In this document: piece after piece, positions 1 through 9,725 of the stretch
How positions within the stretch are numbered: position 1 is the first letter of the stretch
Layout of the letters: the number at the start of each line of letters is the position of its first letter
Source of the DNA: Bacteroidota bacterium
GTDB lineage: Bacteria > Bacteroidota > Bacteroidia > Bacteroidales > JAAUTT01
Direction of reading: 5' to 3'
NCBI GenBank assembly: GCA_020048915.1
Contig: JAIFLU010000005.1
Location: 1 to 44,199 of the forward strand
Length of the DNA stretch: 44,199 nucleotides
Translations under genes and position numbers: made by a program
Notes under the pieces: model-generated
Told to the model about the DNA's origin: nothing
The model's input: the letters and a program-made list of their open reading frames with translations, nothing else
Databases searched by the model: none

Positions 1-2
1 TT

Positions 3-899
3 AATGGATTATTTTCCTATTTCATAATTGTATCCATAACTGCGCCATTAAAACGAGGAGTCGATTTTGCCAAACAAATTGCAAACGGAAATTTAAGCTC
101 CGAATTTGTTTTTCGAAATGATGATGAAATTGGAATGTTGGCGAAATCGCTCACCGAAATGGCAGCACAACTGAACCATGTGGTAAAATCGGTTGCTGCT
201 AGTTCGGCTCAAATAACATTATCGAGCGAAGAATTTAGAAATACTGCCCAACACCTGTCGGAAGGAGCTAATCAGCAAGCAACCACCATTGAAGAGATTT
301 CGTCATCGGTAGAAGAGATTGCTTCCAATATTCAGCAGAATGCAAGCAATGCGAAGCAAACCGAAGGGATTTCTACTCTTTCTCACACTGGAATCATAAA
401 TTTAGCCGGACATACCCAAAAAATTGTCGAATCGAACCGGATTGTATCCGATAAAATAAAGATTATTAACGACATTGCCTTTCAAACAAACATTCTGGCA
501 TTGAATGCTGCAGTGGAAGCTGCCCGTGCCGGAGAGCAAGGCAGAGGATTTGCCATAGTTGCATCCGAAGTTCGTAAACTGGCCGAAAAAAGTAAGTTGG
601 CAGCCGATGAGATCACTCAAATTACCAATAGCAATTTATTTTTGGCAGAAGAAACGGGAAGTAAAATGACCATCATCCTTCCCGATATGAAAAAGGCTAC
701 GGAACTTGTGGTGGAAATTGCGGCATCAAGTATGGAACAGACAAACGGTGCAGAGCAAATCAATAATGCTATTCAACATCTGAATGATGTTACTCAGCAA
801 AATGCGACATCGAGCGAAGAGTTAGCTAAGAATGCCGCGCAACTGGCAAAACAGGCAAAACAATTGAACGATGCAATTGCATATTTTACGACGAAATAA
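3..899 (+). CDS. Methyl-accepting chemotaxis protein, 5'-truncated by window edge
   Basis: The reading frame is open from the first bases, so the Met at 135 is internal and the gene begins outside the window. The visible part starts with the end of a hydrophobic segment ([10 protein letters not shown]), then a HAMP-like stretch ending in [11 protein letters not shown], then a long coiled-coil signalling domain. The signalling tip is unmistakable ([19 protein letters not shown], followed by [16 protein letters not shown]), which is the receptor region that contacts CheA and CheW. The protein would sit in the inner membrane with its ligand-binding part upstream and not visible. The C-terminus lacks a CheR-tethering pentapeptide. 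A strong stem-loop follows the stop codon. The family call is very secure; the ligand is unknown. Confidence 0.95.
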   Translation, partial: NGLFSYFIIVSITAPLKRGVDFAKQIANGNLSSEFVFRNDDEIGMLAKSLTEMAAQLNHVVKSVAASSAQITLSSEEFRNTAQHLSEGANQQATTIEEISSSVEEIASNIQQNASNAKQTEGISTLSHTGIINLAGHTQKIVESNRIVSDKIKIINDIAFQTNILALNAAVEAARAGEQGRGFAIVASEVRKLAEKSKLAADEITQITNSNLFLAEETGSKMTIILPDMKKATELVVEIAASSMEQTNGAEQINNAIQHLNDVTQQNATSSEELAKNAAQLAKQAKQLNDAIAYFTTK

Positions 900-908
900 A
901 TTTGTTGG

Positions 909-938
909 GTATCATTGGCTTAAGCCAATGATACTTTT
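909..938 (+). terminator. Terminator-like stem-loop after the chemoreceptor
   Basis: A perfect 12-bp stem (909-920 with 923-934) is followed by TTTT. It lies just after the chemoreceptor stop and before the convergent GH43-like gene. Confidence 0.7.
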
Positions 939-974
939 GATAACTATACGTGAGTTAGTCGACGTAAAAAGTGA

Positions 975-2009
975 TTACTTTTCCAGACTCCACTCATCCT
1001 TCCAATCGATTATCATCTTTTCTTTTTCGAAACGCATGGGCAGCCAAATATAGCGAGAGTCTTCGAGGTTGGTTTTATTCCACCGGTCAAAAAGGGCGAT
1101 GTACGAATTTTCTTTACCCGCCACCGGAAGAATATAGGTACTTTGTGCAAAATAGGTTTTATCGCCATCCTTTCCTAAACAGGGGTTTCCCAATAGCTGG
1201 TAATCTCCCATAATGGAAGAAGAAACGGCAACCGCGGCCGGATTTGGGTCCCATCCGGTACAACCCGACGACAGTACATAATATTTTTGGTTATGCTTAA
1301 CAACTGCAGGTGCTTCGCGGCTTAATCCGATGAATATCCGTTTAAACTTACCCGATGGTTTCAGGTAGTCGTCCGTAAGTTCGTTTACATACATAGTGGC
1401 ATTATTTTCGGAAGAGCAGAATTGGTAAGCCTTGCCATCGGTATCCTTAAACAGCGTTTGGTCGCGGCTCATTTGTCCATTTGGCTTAAAACTGCCCATA
1501 TAAGTATAGGGGCCGTGCGGTTTATCGCTTGTGGCAACTCCGGCACGGGCAAAGCTATAATCTTCCGAATCGATATGTACCCACATTACATATTTCTTTG
1601 TTTTTTCGTTATAAATCACTTTTGGCCGCTCAATCACTTTGCTGGAATGGATATCGCTGGCGCTATCGGTTGCATTAGGAGCAAGAGCCACTCCTTCGTT
1701 TTTCCAGTGGTATAAATCTTTTGACGAATAGCACGACACTCCGCCTGCATTGGTGCGATAGCATTCCCAGGAGGTGATGTACTCAACTCGCCAGGTTTTG
1801 CCTTTTTTAATTTCGCCAAACCAGTAATAGGTTCCTTTATCATAAAGTATTCCGCCACCATGGGCATTAACAGGGATCCCTTCGATATCGTTCCAGACCT
1901 GACCGGGTTTAAACAATCCATTTTCTTTTATAATAGAACTGCTAAAGAAAAAAGAGGTAAGTATGAGCGCAATAGACAGCATAACAGGCTTTAAAAATCT
2001 TGAGTTCAT
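975..2009 (-). CDS. Secreted glycoside hydrolase family 43-like protein
   Basis: 344 aa. An N-terminal hydrophobic segment (about residues 9-27) indicates export. The rest has the five-bladed propeller look of GH43-type enzymes. Visible motifs are NAHGGGILY with GTYYWFGE near residues 50-65, SRDQTLFKD near residue 185 (candidate pKa-modulating Asp) and SREAPAVVK near residue 240 (candidate general-acid Glu). The first blade normally carries the catalytic-base Asp; here that place reads NAHGGG. A missing base is known for the exo-beta-1,3-galactanase-like subfamilies, so activity on galactan-type glycans is possible but unproven. The gene stands alone, convergent with the chemoreceptor and divergent from the propeller kinase, with no sugar-uptake partners beside it. 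It could also be a non-hydrolytic GH43-fold protein. Confidence 0.85.
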   Translation of the reverse strand: MNSRFLKPVMLSIALILTSFFFSSSIIKENGLFKPGQVWNDIEGIPVNAHGGGILYDKGTYYWFGEIKKGKTWRVEYITSWECYRTNAGGVSCYSSKDLYHWKNEGVALAPNATDSASDIHSSKVIERPKVIYNEKTKKYVMWVHIDSEDYSFARAGVATSDKPHGPYTYMGSFKPNGQMSRDQTLFKDTDGKAYQFCSSENNATMYVNELTDDYLKPSGKFKRIFIGLSREAPAVVKHNQKYYVLSSGCTGWDPNPAAVAVSSSIMGDYQLLGNPCLGKDGDKTYFAQSTYILPVAGKENSYIALFDRWNKTNLEDSRYIWLPMRFEKEKMIIDWKDEWSLEK

Positions 2010-2311
2010 AGTTTAATATGTTATATGTAGGGTTAAATTATACTTTTTGTATGCATTATCTTCCAGATCAAATTAAGGTTATAAAGGTTAAAACTGCAAA
2101 TGTTTTCTTCAAAAGTTTAAAATGTTCAATTGGAATTATTTATTTGGATGTAAAACTTTATATTTTTATATTTATAAGGATGAAGCATAATCGATTATTT
2201 TGCTTAATTTTTCAGGATTGATGATTAATCTAGTTATTGACTGCATTATGTTTATTTTTAACTTAACCTGCTATTTTAGTTTATGAGCATTTTGCAAATT
2301 CCTACATCTGA
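2010..2311. other. AT-rich divergent intergenic region
   Basis: About 300 bp between the divergent GH43-like gene and propeller sensor kinase. It must hold both promoters. I see no convincing paired -33/-7 elements, no stem-loop and no conserved short ORF. Confidence 0.5.
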
Positions 2312-5300
2312 ATGAATAAGAATTTTTTCATCCTTTCTTTGTTTTTTTTATTTGCTTTTTGGGTGCAAAGTAAAGGCCAACCCAAAATTGATAAAATAAA
2401 ATTTGACCACCTGACTGTAAACAACGACCTCTCGAGTAACCGCGTTTGGTGCATATTCAGAGATAGCAAAGATTACCTTTGGATTAGTACCGATGTAGGC
2501 CTTGATAAATACGATAGCTACCAGGTTAAAAAATACAGGAACGATGAAAAAATTCCCGGATCAATAAGTAATAACAGAACACTTTGCATATATGAGGACC
2601 GGCAGAAGAAGCTATGGTTTGGTTCTATAGATGGTCTGAATCTTTACGATCCTCTTAAAGATAATTTTAGAGTTTATAAAAATAACCCTGCCGATAATAA
2701 TAGTTTAAGCAGCAATCATATAAATAGTATTATAGAGGATAATAAAGGAAACCTGTGGGTAGTATCCGACGGTAATTGCCTGAACAAGTTGATTTCTGGT
2801 ACTCAAATGTTTATTCGTTATCCTTACGAAAAGAAGATGGATGATTTATATCCCCGCCCTTCCCGAATGATAGCAAAGGATTCAAAAGGATTTCTTTGGA
2901 TGGTTTCAGTAAGTCGGGGAATACATAAGTTTGATCCTGAATCTGAAAAATTAACCAAATACGATGACCCGTCTATTGATTTCGGAGTAAATTGTTATAA
3001 ATCAATATTTATTGACAGTAACGATAAAATCTGGATTACAACAGACGGCAGCGGATTTTTTTCATACGATCCAGCAACCAATATCTTCGAAAAATATGGG
3101 TCGAAAGGGGATGGAAAAGGTACGAATCAGGAGATCATTCTGGATATTATCCCCGAAAGCGAACGCTATTTATTGCTTGCAGTCGATCAGGGCGGAATTA
3201 ACCGTTTTGACAAAGTAACCCGGAGATTTGAATATTTTATGTACGATAGGTCAAATGAATCCGGGTTAAACAACAATGGTATATGGTGTTTCCATCGGGA
3301 CCGGGAAAATATTCTATGGATAGGAACTTCGGGTGGAGGAATAAACTATTATAATCCTCAAAAGGAGAAGTTTAAACTTTTTACGCATACCAATTCCAAT
3401 TCATTATCGTACAATTTTACCGGGTGTTTTTTTGAAGATCACGAAGATATGATCTGGATCGGAACCGATGGGGGCGGGGTAAATGTGTACAACCCTAAAA
3501 CAGGGAATTTTAAAATATTTAAGAATAATCCTTCCGATCCATATAGTATCAGTGGGAATGTAATTCGAAGCATTACTGAAGATAATGATGGAGATATGTG
3601 GATCGCTACCTGGGATGCAGGGTTAAACCGGTATGATCGAAAAACCGGAAGATTCTACCGCTATATGCCTGATAAAAACGATCCAACTGCTATTTCGGGC
3701 AGAAGCATTTGGAATATCAAAATTGATCACAACGAAAATTTATGGTTAGGGCACTATGTGAACAGTACTGATTTATTTAACAAAAAGAAAGGTGTGATTC
3801 AGCGGTTTACAGCTAACCCCGAAATTCCAGGTTCAATTAGCAGTACTCAAAGTTTCCTGTTTTATGAAGATAGCGAAAAGAACATGTGGATTTGTACCGA
3901 AAACGGTCTGGATCTATATAATGACAAAACAAACACATTTAAAGTATTTAAATTTCCCGATAAAGAATTAAGAGCTTTGATTCGCGACAAAGATGGAATG
4001 TTATGGGTAGGTTCCAGTTCAAAAGGGATATTTTATTGTAGACCCAATGGAACTATACTTAAAACCTACAATACTTCGAATGGCTTGCCCAGTAATATTA
4101 TCCAGGCGATTGTGGAAGATGATCATGGAAATATTTGGATTGCCACAGGAAACGGTATCAGTAAATTTGATCGGAATACGAAAAAATTCCGAAATTACTC
4201 GAAAGAAGATGGTTTGCAAGGCGACCAGTTTTTTCAGCAATCGTTTCTGAAAACACGTAAAGGAGAAATCTATTTTGGCGGATACAATGGATTTAACTCC
4301 TTTCATCCCGACAGTTTAAAAGATAATGCCTTTATACCGCCTGTATACATCACCGATTTTCAAATATTCAATAAGCCGGTGCTTTACGCTATTACTGATG
4401 GGCAATTTCAAACACATATTTCTGAAGCAAAAAAGATTAAGCTGAACTGGCAGCAATCGGTATTTTCATTTTCCTTTGTTGGTATCAATTATTCCAATCC
4501 TTCGAAAAATCAATATGCTTATATTTTGAAGGGTTTTGAAAAGGACTGGAATTATACAAACGCTTCCCGAAGATATATTACCTATACAAATCTCGATCCC
4601 GGAGAATATATGTTGCATGTAAAAGCATCGAACAATGATGGCGTTTGGAACGAAAAGGGGGTTATTCTTCAAATAGTTATTTTACCTCCCTGGTGGAAAT
4701 CATTGTGGTTTAAAATATTAGGTGTTGTAATTCTTCTAATGGCAATCTTTGGGATATATTATTTAAAACTGGAACTTTACCGGAAAAAACAAAAGGAGCT
4801 TTCTAAATTAGTAGAGAACCGTACCCAGGAAATTACTCAGGCAAATAAAGTATTAACCGAAGGACAAATTCGAATTGAGGAGCAATCGGAAGAATTGCGA
4901 ACACATTCGGAAAACCTGAAAGAGGCAAATGACCTTCTGGTTCAGAAACAAAATCTTATTAAAGCTCAGGCTGATAAAATGCAAGAAACAAATTTGGAAC
5001 TTATTAATGGGAATATATTGCTCGAAAACTTATTACAGTGGTCCCGTTCCCAAACCGGAAATGTGATATTTGAGCCAGTCAGCTTAAACCTGCTGATGGT
5101 TACTGAGGGAACCTATAATTTCTTCGAAGGCGATGCACACAAAAAAAATATTGCTATTCAATTGCAAATCGATCCTGAATTGACTATTGTAGCAGATGAG
5201 AACATGCTAAAAACAATTTTAAGAAACCTCTTGTCGAATGCCATAAAATTTACACCAGACAATGGCAGCATATTAGTTTCGTCCTCCATAACACCTCAGT

Positions 5301-5530
5301 ATGTTGAGGTATGTATTAGCGACTCGGGAGTTGGTATTCCCTTAGAAAAAACTTCCCAGCTTTTTAATATTGAAACCAACAATTCAACACGGGGTACTGC
5401 TCAGGAATCGGGTACCGGACTTGGATTGATCCTTTGTAAAGAATTTGTGGAGAAACATCGCGGAAAAATTTGGGTAGAAACTAAAGAAGGTTTGGGGAGT
5501 AAATTCATATTTACCTTGCCTTTATCTTAA
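2312..5530 (+). CDS. Reg_prop/Y_Y_Y sensor histidine kinase, apparently lacking the phospho-acceptor His
   Basis: 1072 aa. Domain order: signal peptide (1-23), about fourteen two-component-regulator propeller repeats (DNKGNLWV, REN.LWIGT, EDM.WIGTDGGG and similar) to about residue 670, a Y_Y_Y domain to about 790, one membrane helix near 797-817, a coiled coil to about 900, then a HATPase_c domain with N-box (NLLSNAIKFT), G1 (DSGVGI) and G2 (GTGLGL). Family members normally have an H-box helix (SIIAHDL-type) between the coiled coil and the LLENLLQWSRSQTG helix. Here the coiled coil runs straight into that helix, near residue 903, and no H-box is present. There is no C-terminal receiver or AraC domain, unlike hybrid PUL regulators. 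The periplasmic propeller probably senses a ligand. Whether it can autophosphorylate is doubtful. Confidence 0.9.
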   Translation: MNKNFFILSLFFLFAFWVQSKGQPKIDKIKFDHLTVNNDLSSNRVWCIFRDSKDYLWISTDVGLDKYDSYQVKKYRNDEKIPGSISNNRTLCIYEDRQKKLWFGSIDGLNLYDPLKDNFRVYKNNPADNNSLSSNHINSIIEDNKGNLWVVSDGNCLNKLISGTQMFIRYPYEKKMDDLYPRPSRMIAKDSKGFLWMVSVSRGIHKFDPESEKLTKYDDPSIDFGVNCYKSIFIDSNDKIWITTDGSGFFSYDPATNIFEKYGSKGDGKGTNQEIILDIIPESERYLLLAVDQGGINRFDKVTRRFEYFMYDRSNESGLNNNGIWCFHRDRENILWIGTSGGGINYYNPQKEKFKLFTHTNSNSLSYNFTGCFFEDHEDMIWIGTDGGGVNVYNPKTGNFKIFKNNPSDPYSISGNVIRSITEDNDGDMWIATWDAGLNRYDRKTGRFYRYMPDKNDPTAISGRSIWNIKIDHNENLWLGHYVNSTDLFNKKKGVIQRFTANPEIPGSISSTQSFLFYEDSEKNMWICTENGLDLYNDKTNTFKVFKFPDKELRALIRDKDGMLWVGSSSKGIFYCRPNGTILKTYNTSNGLPSNIIQAIVEDDHGNIWIATGNGISKFDRNTKKFRNYSKEDGLQGDQFFQQSFLKTRKGEIYFGGYNGFNSFHPDSLKDNAFIPPVYITDFQIFNKPVLYAITDGQFQTHISEAKKIKLNWQQSVFSFSFVGINYSNPSKNQYAYILKGFEKDWNYTNASRRYITYTNLDPGEYMLHVKASNNDGVWNEKGVILQIVILPPWWKSLWFKILGVVILLMAIFGIYYLKLELYRKKQKELSKLVENRTQEITQANKVLTEGQIRIEEQSEELRTHSENLKEANDLLVQKQNLIKAQADKMQETNLELINGNILLENLLQWSRSQTGNVIFEPVSLNLLMVTEGTYNFFEGDAHKKNIAIQLQIDPELTIVADENMLKTILRNLLSNAIKFTPDNGSILVSSSITPQYVEVCISDSGVGIPLEKTSQLFNIETNNSTRGTAQESGTGLGLILCKEFVEKHRGKIWVETKEGLGSKFIFTLPLS

Positions 5531-5840
5531 ATTTTATTGCTCAAATGCTTCCTATTTTTACCGATTCAAAAAAAAGACAGGTATAAAGTTTCAGTTTTTT
5601 GTTCTATAGTGTTCCTTTCGGTATATTCATCTGACGAATAACTCTTTGGAGAAATAACAGTTTTTGAACTTTTTGCTAAAAATAATGAGTGTCTGTTAAT
5701 AGTTTGAAAATCAATTTAAAAGGTTGTTAATAAATTGTGAATAGAACGCTCAAAAATTGTTAATAACAATTTCCCAAATTACCCAAAGTATACCTTTCAA
5801 CAAGTAATTTTGAGGTCGCATATAAAAAACAGGAAAAACA
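5531..5840. other. Intergenic region upstream of the 109-aa gene
   Basis: No gene is seen. It contains a perfect 15-bp palindrome (5756-5770) and TTAA cores at 5716, 5727 and 5760, spaced 11 and 33 bp (one and three helical turns), upstream of a TAnnTTTG box. This resembles a regulated promoter region. Confidence 0.45.
5805..5812 (+). promoter_or_regulatory. Bacteroidota -7 element (TAATTTTG)
   Basis: An exact match to the TAnnTTTG consensus used by the primary sigma factor of Bacteroidota, 28 bp before the ATG at 5841. No good TTTG -33 element is seen at the right distance, so the promoter may need an activator. Confidence 0.55.
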
Positions 5841-6170
5841 ATGAACGATTTAAAACTTATCCTCAAACGCAAGAACATACAACTTTTAGTTGATTTCTGC
5901 CTCGACGAAACGCTCGAATTTACCTTAAAACCTCAAACATTTCCCGATACCGACTGGGAACTGACCATGAAAATAATCGATATAAAAACTGCTGTATCCG
6001 CCGGTATGTTTTTACGCGAGAACCGCATTGACGTGAATGGCATCGATCAGCAAAAATTTAAAAAGCCAGTAGCTAAAAAAACGAAGGAAGAATCGGACGA
6101 TAGAGGCGATGAAAAAGAAGAAAAAGTAATAGAAGCTCCATCTGAAAAACCTGAAAACACAATATTTTAA
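5841..6170 (+). CDS. Hypothetical protein with charged C-terminal tail
   Basis: 109 aa, not recognised. No signal peptide or membrane helix. Residues 1-75 look like a small mixed alpha/beta domain (MNDLKLILKRKNIQLLVDF, then DTDWELTMKIIDIKTAVSAG). From about residue 75 the protein is a lysine/glutamate-rich, probably disordered tail. It has its own -7 box upstream and a strong terminator downstream, so it is probably monocistronic. These signals support it as a real gene even though its function is unknown. Confidence 0.7.
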   Translation: MNDLKLILKRKNIQLLVDFCLDETLEFTLKPQTFPDTDWELTMKIIDIKTAVSAGMFLRENRIDVNGIDQQKFKKPVAKKTKEESDDRGDEKEEKVIEAPSEKPENTIF

Positions 6171-6235
6171 TAAGAATATTTAAATCCGGTTTATATTCCG
6201 GACTCATACTAACAACTAACTAACTACTAAACAAT

Positions 6236-6281
6236 ACATGCACTTTTTGGAAAACTATTTTCCAGGGTGCATGTTTTTTTT
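6236..6281 (+). terminator. Rho-independent terminator
   Basis: Two nested stems (6236-6243 with 6267-6274, and 6248-6254 with 6258-6264) lead into a run of eight T. It ends the transcript of the 109-aa gene. Confidence 0.85.
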
Positions 6282-6485
6282 GGTCTATTTCTATTGGATT
6301 TTCTTCAAAAACCGCCTAATGCAAGCTAATAATTCGTGCATTAGTCTTGATTTTTGGGGTTTATGAATATTTTTTGTCTTACTAATGTTGATTTATTATA
6401 TAATTATTGTGGATAGTTGAATTATTTTTCAACCTATATTCAGTTTGCCCCCTTATAGTTTTTATGTGTTTTCCAAATAGTCTCA

Positions 6486-6512
6486 TGTCACTTTGAGCGT
6501 AGTCGAAAAGTA
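6486..6512. repeat. Degenerate dispersed intergenic repeat (TTGAGCG-AGTCGAAA type)
   Basis: The core TTTGAGCGTAGTCGAAAAG resembles a short sequence often scattered between genes in Bacteroidota. A second, inverted and diverged copy is at 43248-43271 (reverse complement core CATTGAGCGGAGTCAAAATG). Two copies in one window support a repeat family. Confidence 0.5.
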
Positions 6513-6657
6513 GACCCGGAATTCTCTAATTGAAAGAAATGGGTGCTAATTACAATTCAAAATAGAAAACGTCCATTCTGATTTATTAAAACCCCATAAC
6601 AATCTTAATCGGTAGCTTACCGAAAAAATCGTTTTCTTTGCATCATATTTCGAAATT

Positions 6658-7569
6658 ATGAAAGGATTGAAGGTCAGCAAAGGGGTATTTTATGCATGTG
6701 CAGCGGCATTAATGTGGGCGATACTGGCAATAGCGCTCAAGGTATCGTCTAAACACATGGATTCCGCATCCATCGTTTGGTTTCGGTTTTCGCTGGCATT
6801 TATCATTTTGTTTATATATATGTTAATTCGATATCCTTCCGAACTTCGAATCCTGATTAAACCTCCCTGGCAGTTAATTTTAGGTTCTACCGCGTTAGCC
6901 TGGAATTTTTTTGGCTATATGCAGGGAGTGCACATTACAACTCCTATAAATGCTCAGATATATATTCAAATTGGCCCGGTGCTTTTTGCATTGGGAGGAA
7001 TTTTTATTTACAAAGAAAAAATTACCTGGATTCATATTGTCGGTTTTGCTATTGTAATATTAGGTTATGTTCTCTTTTATTACGAGCAAATGGGTGTTTC
7101 AGCTCAAAACGGCCCACAATATTTTCATGGGGTAGTTTTAATTCTTTCCGCAGGAGTTACCTGGGCTGTATATGCCATTTTACAGAAATTGCTTATACAT
7201 AAATATACCCCAAATCAGTTAAATCTTTTTATATTCGGGTATTGCTCCCTGCTTTTTTTACCTTTTGCAAAGTTTAGCACTTTTGGACAAATAAGTACAA
7301 TCGATTGGATTCTGTTAGTCCACCATGGTCTAAATACAATTTTTGCATATGGTTCCATAGCCCTGGCAATTAAGTTTATGGAAGCAAATAAGGTAAGCCT
7401 CATTGTTACATTAAATCCCGTTATTACAGTGCTTATCATGGTTGTCTTTGGAGAATTAGGTGCCAAATGGATTTCGCAGGAACACTTTTCGCTGCTAAGT
7501 ATGATTGGCGGCACTTTGGCATTAACAGGAGCGGCTTTTGTGGTGTTTTTTACCCGGAGGTCAACTTAA
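6658..7569 (+). CDS. EamA/DMT-family inner-membrane transporter
   Basis: 303 aa with about ten hydrophobic helices arranged as two EamA halves (roughly residues 10-135 and 150-290), the standard length and layout of the drug/metabolite transporter superfamily. Family members export amino acids, nucleobases or other metabolites; the substrate cannot be read from this sequence. The start ATG at 6658 is preceded by A/T-rich DNA without a Shine-Dalgarno, normal in this phylum. The TonB-receptor gene follows 57 bp downstream with its own -7 box, so a functional link between the two is unproven. Confidence 0.9.
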   Translation: MKGLKVSKGVFYACAAALMWAILAIALKVSSKHMDSASIVWFRFSLAFIILFIYMLIRYPSELRILIKPPWQLILGSTALAWNFFGYMQGVHITTPINAQIYIQIGPVLFALGGIFIYKEKITWIHIVGFAIVILGYVLFYYEQMGVSAQNGPQYFHGVVLILSAGVTWAVYAILQKLLIHKYTPNQLNLFIFGYCSLLFLPFAKFSTFGQISTIDWILLVHHGLNTIFAYGSIALAIKFMEANKVSLIVTLNPVITVLIMVVFGELGAKWISQEHFSLLSMIGGTLALTGAAFVVFFTRRST

Positions 7570-7586
7570 TTCGGACAAAATAATCT

Positions 7587-7594
7587 TATTTTTG
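7587..7594 (+). promoter_or_regulatory. Bacteroidota -7 element (TATTTTTG)
   Basis: Exact TAnnTTTG match 33 bp before the TonB-receptor start. It indicates that the receptor can be transcribed separately from the EamA gene. Confidence 0.55.
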
Positions 7595-7626
7595 CGGCTT
7601 CAAATGTTTAACCTTAAACGAAATTT

Positions 7627-9660
7627 ATGAAGTCGAATTTTAATTTGTTTCAATCAGTATTAACCTTTAGTAAATGGTCGCGTAAGCCTTTTGCTGTTTT
7701 TAACAGTATGAACAGGGTAATACGTATTGGTGTTATATGTGTTAGCTATTCTTTAATAACACAACCAGGAAAAGTATATGCTCAGGCCGATACAAGTACA
7801 GTAATACATAAACTCGAAGAAGTAGTAGTGAGTGCGCAGCGAGCGCCGGTCACATACTCCAACATGGCCAGGGCTGTTCACATAATTCCACGCAGTGAGA
7901 TTGATAAAATGCCGGTTCTGAACCTGAATGAGCTATTGGATTATGTTCCGGGGGTCGATATCCGGCAGCGGGGTACCAATGGAGTTCAGGCCGATGTATC
8001 TATTCAGGGGGGAACCTTTGATCAATCGCTCGTTCTTTTAAACGGTATAAATTTAAGCGATCCGCAAACAGGGCACTTGAGCATGAATCTGCCCATCGAC
8101 CTGGAGAGTATTTCGAGAATTGAAGTTTTAAAAGGGTCGGCCTCCCGGGTGTTTGGCGCCAATGCATTTACCGGAGCAATAAATATTATCACAAATCCAA
8201 CCGATCGAAACTACGTCCGTGCATCTTTATTAGCGGGTGATTTTGGACTCTACAAAGCTGGCCTCACCGCACAATACAATTTAAAATCAGTTTACAATCA
8301 TTTTTCCTATAACAAATCGGCTTCCAACGGTTATACCCATAATACCGGTTACGAATCTCAATCGGTATTTTACCAGGGCGGTATTAGCAAAAAATCATTC
8401 AATTTAAATGTTCAGGGAGGATATGCCCAAAAAGACTATGGGGCAAATAGCTTTTATTCTGCTAAATATCCTGACCAGTATGAATATAACGATACTTATT
8501 TTGGAAGTATCAGTTCTTCTATCGGAAATACCCTTAAATTCAAGCCATCGATTTATTGGAGAAGAAACTACGATCATTATATATTGATAAAATCATCTCC
8601 GGCAGCATATCAGAATTACCATTTTACCGATACCAAAGGATTTAATTTAAACACAGAATACACTTCGTTGCTGGGTACTTCGAACCTTGGGTTTGAATAC
8701 CGCAACGAATCAATATACAGCACCCGTTTAGGACCTGCTACTAAAGATAGTTTGAAAGTAAAAGGAGAAGAAAATAGCTATTATAACCATTTCGCTTCTC
8801 GTTATAACTACAGCATCTTTTTTGAGCAGTCGTTCAAGATGGAAAATTTTTATTTTTCAGGAGGACTAATGATCAATCATCACTCAGCTTTAAAGCAAAA
8901 AGTTGTGCTATACCCAAGCATTGATCTCGCTTATGCAATTTCGTCGAATTATAAATGGTATTTCACTTACTCCAAAGCATTGCGGTTACCGACTTTTACC
9001 GATTTGTATTATGTTGGTCCAACCAATATCGATAATGTGAATCTAAAGCCCGAAGAAGCGAATTACTTCGAAACAGGACTTAAATACCAATCGAAGGGAA
9101 TGGCAGGGAATGTTTTAGTCTTCTACCGTCCCGGCAAAAACATTATCGATTGGATATGGCAGGAAGATCTACAGAAATGGCAAGCTCAAAACCTAACCAA
9201 TCTTAATTCAGTAGGATTTGAAATTTCGAGCACCTTCAATTTTAACGATCTCCTGGAGGCTGATATTTTTTTAACCAGAGGTTCTGTTGCATACAGTTAT
9301 AATGAACTGAATAAAGATGCAGGAAGTTTAGTGTCAAATTATGTGTTGGACAATTTAAAACATAAACTGGCATTTACCCTCAGTCATAAAATATATAAAA
9401 AGGTATCCGCTTCCTGGTATTTAACCTGGCAGGACCGCAATGGAAGCTATGGAAAATATGATGCTGCTTCAAATACAACAACAGAGACATCATACCCCTC
9501 GTTTTGGTTACTGGATGGAAAACTGAACTGGAATCCATTGTTTTTTAATCTGTTCTTAGAGGTTAGTAATATTGGCGATATGCATTATTACGATATAGGT
9601 AATATTATTCAGCCGGGGCGTTGGTTTAAAATTGGTGCAACCATTGATATTGGAATATAA
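7627..9660 (+). CDS. TonB-dependent outer-membrane receptor (BtuB/FepA-like, no SusD partner)
   Basis: 677 aa. A TonB box-like EEVVVSAQR near residue 65 is followed by a plug domain (about 75-180; NLNELLDYVPGVDIRQRG, then ISRIEVLKGSASRVFGANA) and a 22-strand-type barrel ending in a terminal aromatic beta strand (WFKIGATIDIGI). There is no N-terminal carboxypeptidase-regulatory domain, unlike the other receptors here. Such receptors carry siderophores, haem, cobalamin or metal chelates; no neighbour gives the ligand. The predicted N-terminus is long before the hydrophobic export segment. A second Met at residue 28 (7708) starts MNRVIRIGVICVSYS, which looks more like a normal signal peptide and may be the true start. 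Confidence 0.9.
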   Translation: MKSNFNLFQSVLTFSKWSRKPFAVFNSMNRVIRIGVICVSYSLITQPGKVYAQADTSTVIHKLEEVVVSAQRAPVTYSNMARAVHIIPRSEIDKMPVLNLNELLDYVPGVDIRQRGTNGVQADVSIQGGTFDQSLVLLNGINLSDPQTGHLSMNLPIDLESISRIEVLKGSASRVFGANAFTGAINIITNPTDRNYVRASLLAGDFGLYKAGLTAQYNLKSVYNHFSYNKSASNGYTHNTGYESQSVFYQGGISKKSFNLNVQGGYAQKDYGANSFYSAKYPDQYEYNDTYFGSISSSIGNTLKFKPSIYWRRNYDHYILIKSSPAAYQNYHFTDTKGFNLNTEYTSLLGTSNLGFEYRNESIYSTRLGPATKDSLKVKGEENSYYNHFASRYNYSIFFEQSFKMENFYFSGGLMINHHSALKQKVVLYPSIDLAYAISSNYKWYFTYSKALRLPTFTDLYYVGPTNIDNVNLKPEEANYFETGLKYQSKGMAGNVLVFYRPGKNIIDWIWQEDLQKWQAQNLTNLNSVGFEISSTFNFNDLLEADIFLTRGSVAYSYNELNKDAGSLVSNYVLDNLKHKLAFTLSHKIYKKVSASWYLTWQDRNGSYGKYDAASNTTTETSYPSFWLLDGKLNWNPLFFNLFLEVSNIGDMHYYDIGNIIQPGRWFKIGATIDIGI

Positions 9661-9673
9661 GACCTCATTTTAA

Positions 9674-9706
9674 AGACTTTCCAAGTTTTTGAAACTTGGA
9701 AAGTCT
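9674..9706. repeat. Perfect 15-bp inverted repeat after the TonB receptor
   Basis: Stem 9674-9688 pairs with 9692-9706 around a 3-base loop. It is not followed by a T-run, so it may be a dispersed palindromic unit or an mRNA-protecting hairpin rather than a classical terminator. Confidence 0.7.
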
Positions 9707-9725
9707 AATAGAAATATTTTACATA

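Larger units (their letters stand above)
6171..6657. other. Intergenic region with terminator and repeat remnant
   Basis: Holds the terminator at 6236-6281, preceded by a CTAA-rich run (about 6208-6228), and a short dispersed-type repeat at 6486-6512. No ORF worth calling is seen. The final 60 bp must carry the promoter of the EamA transporter. Confidence 0.5.

Noticed and set aside
7570..7626. Cobalamin riboswitch upstream of the BtuB-like receptor
   Set aside because: The gap is only 57 bp and has no room for the conserved aptamer.
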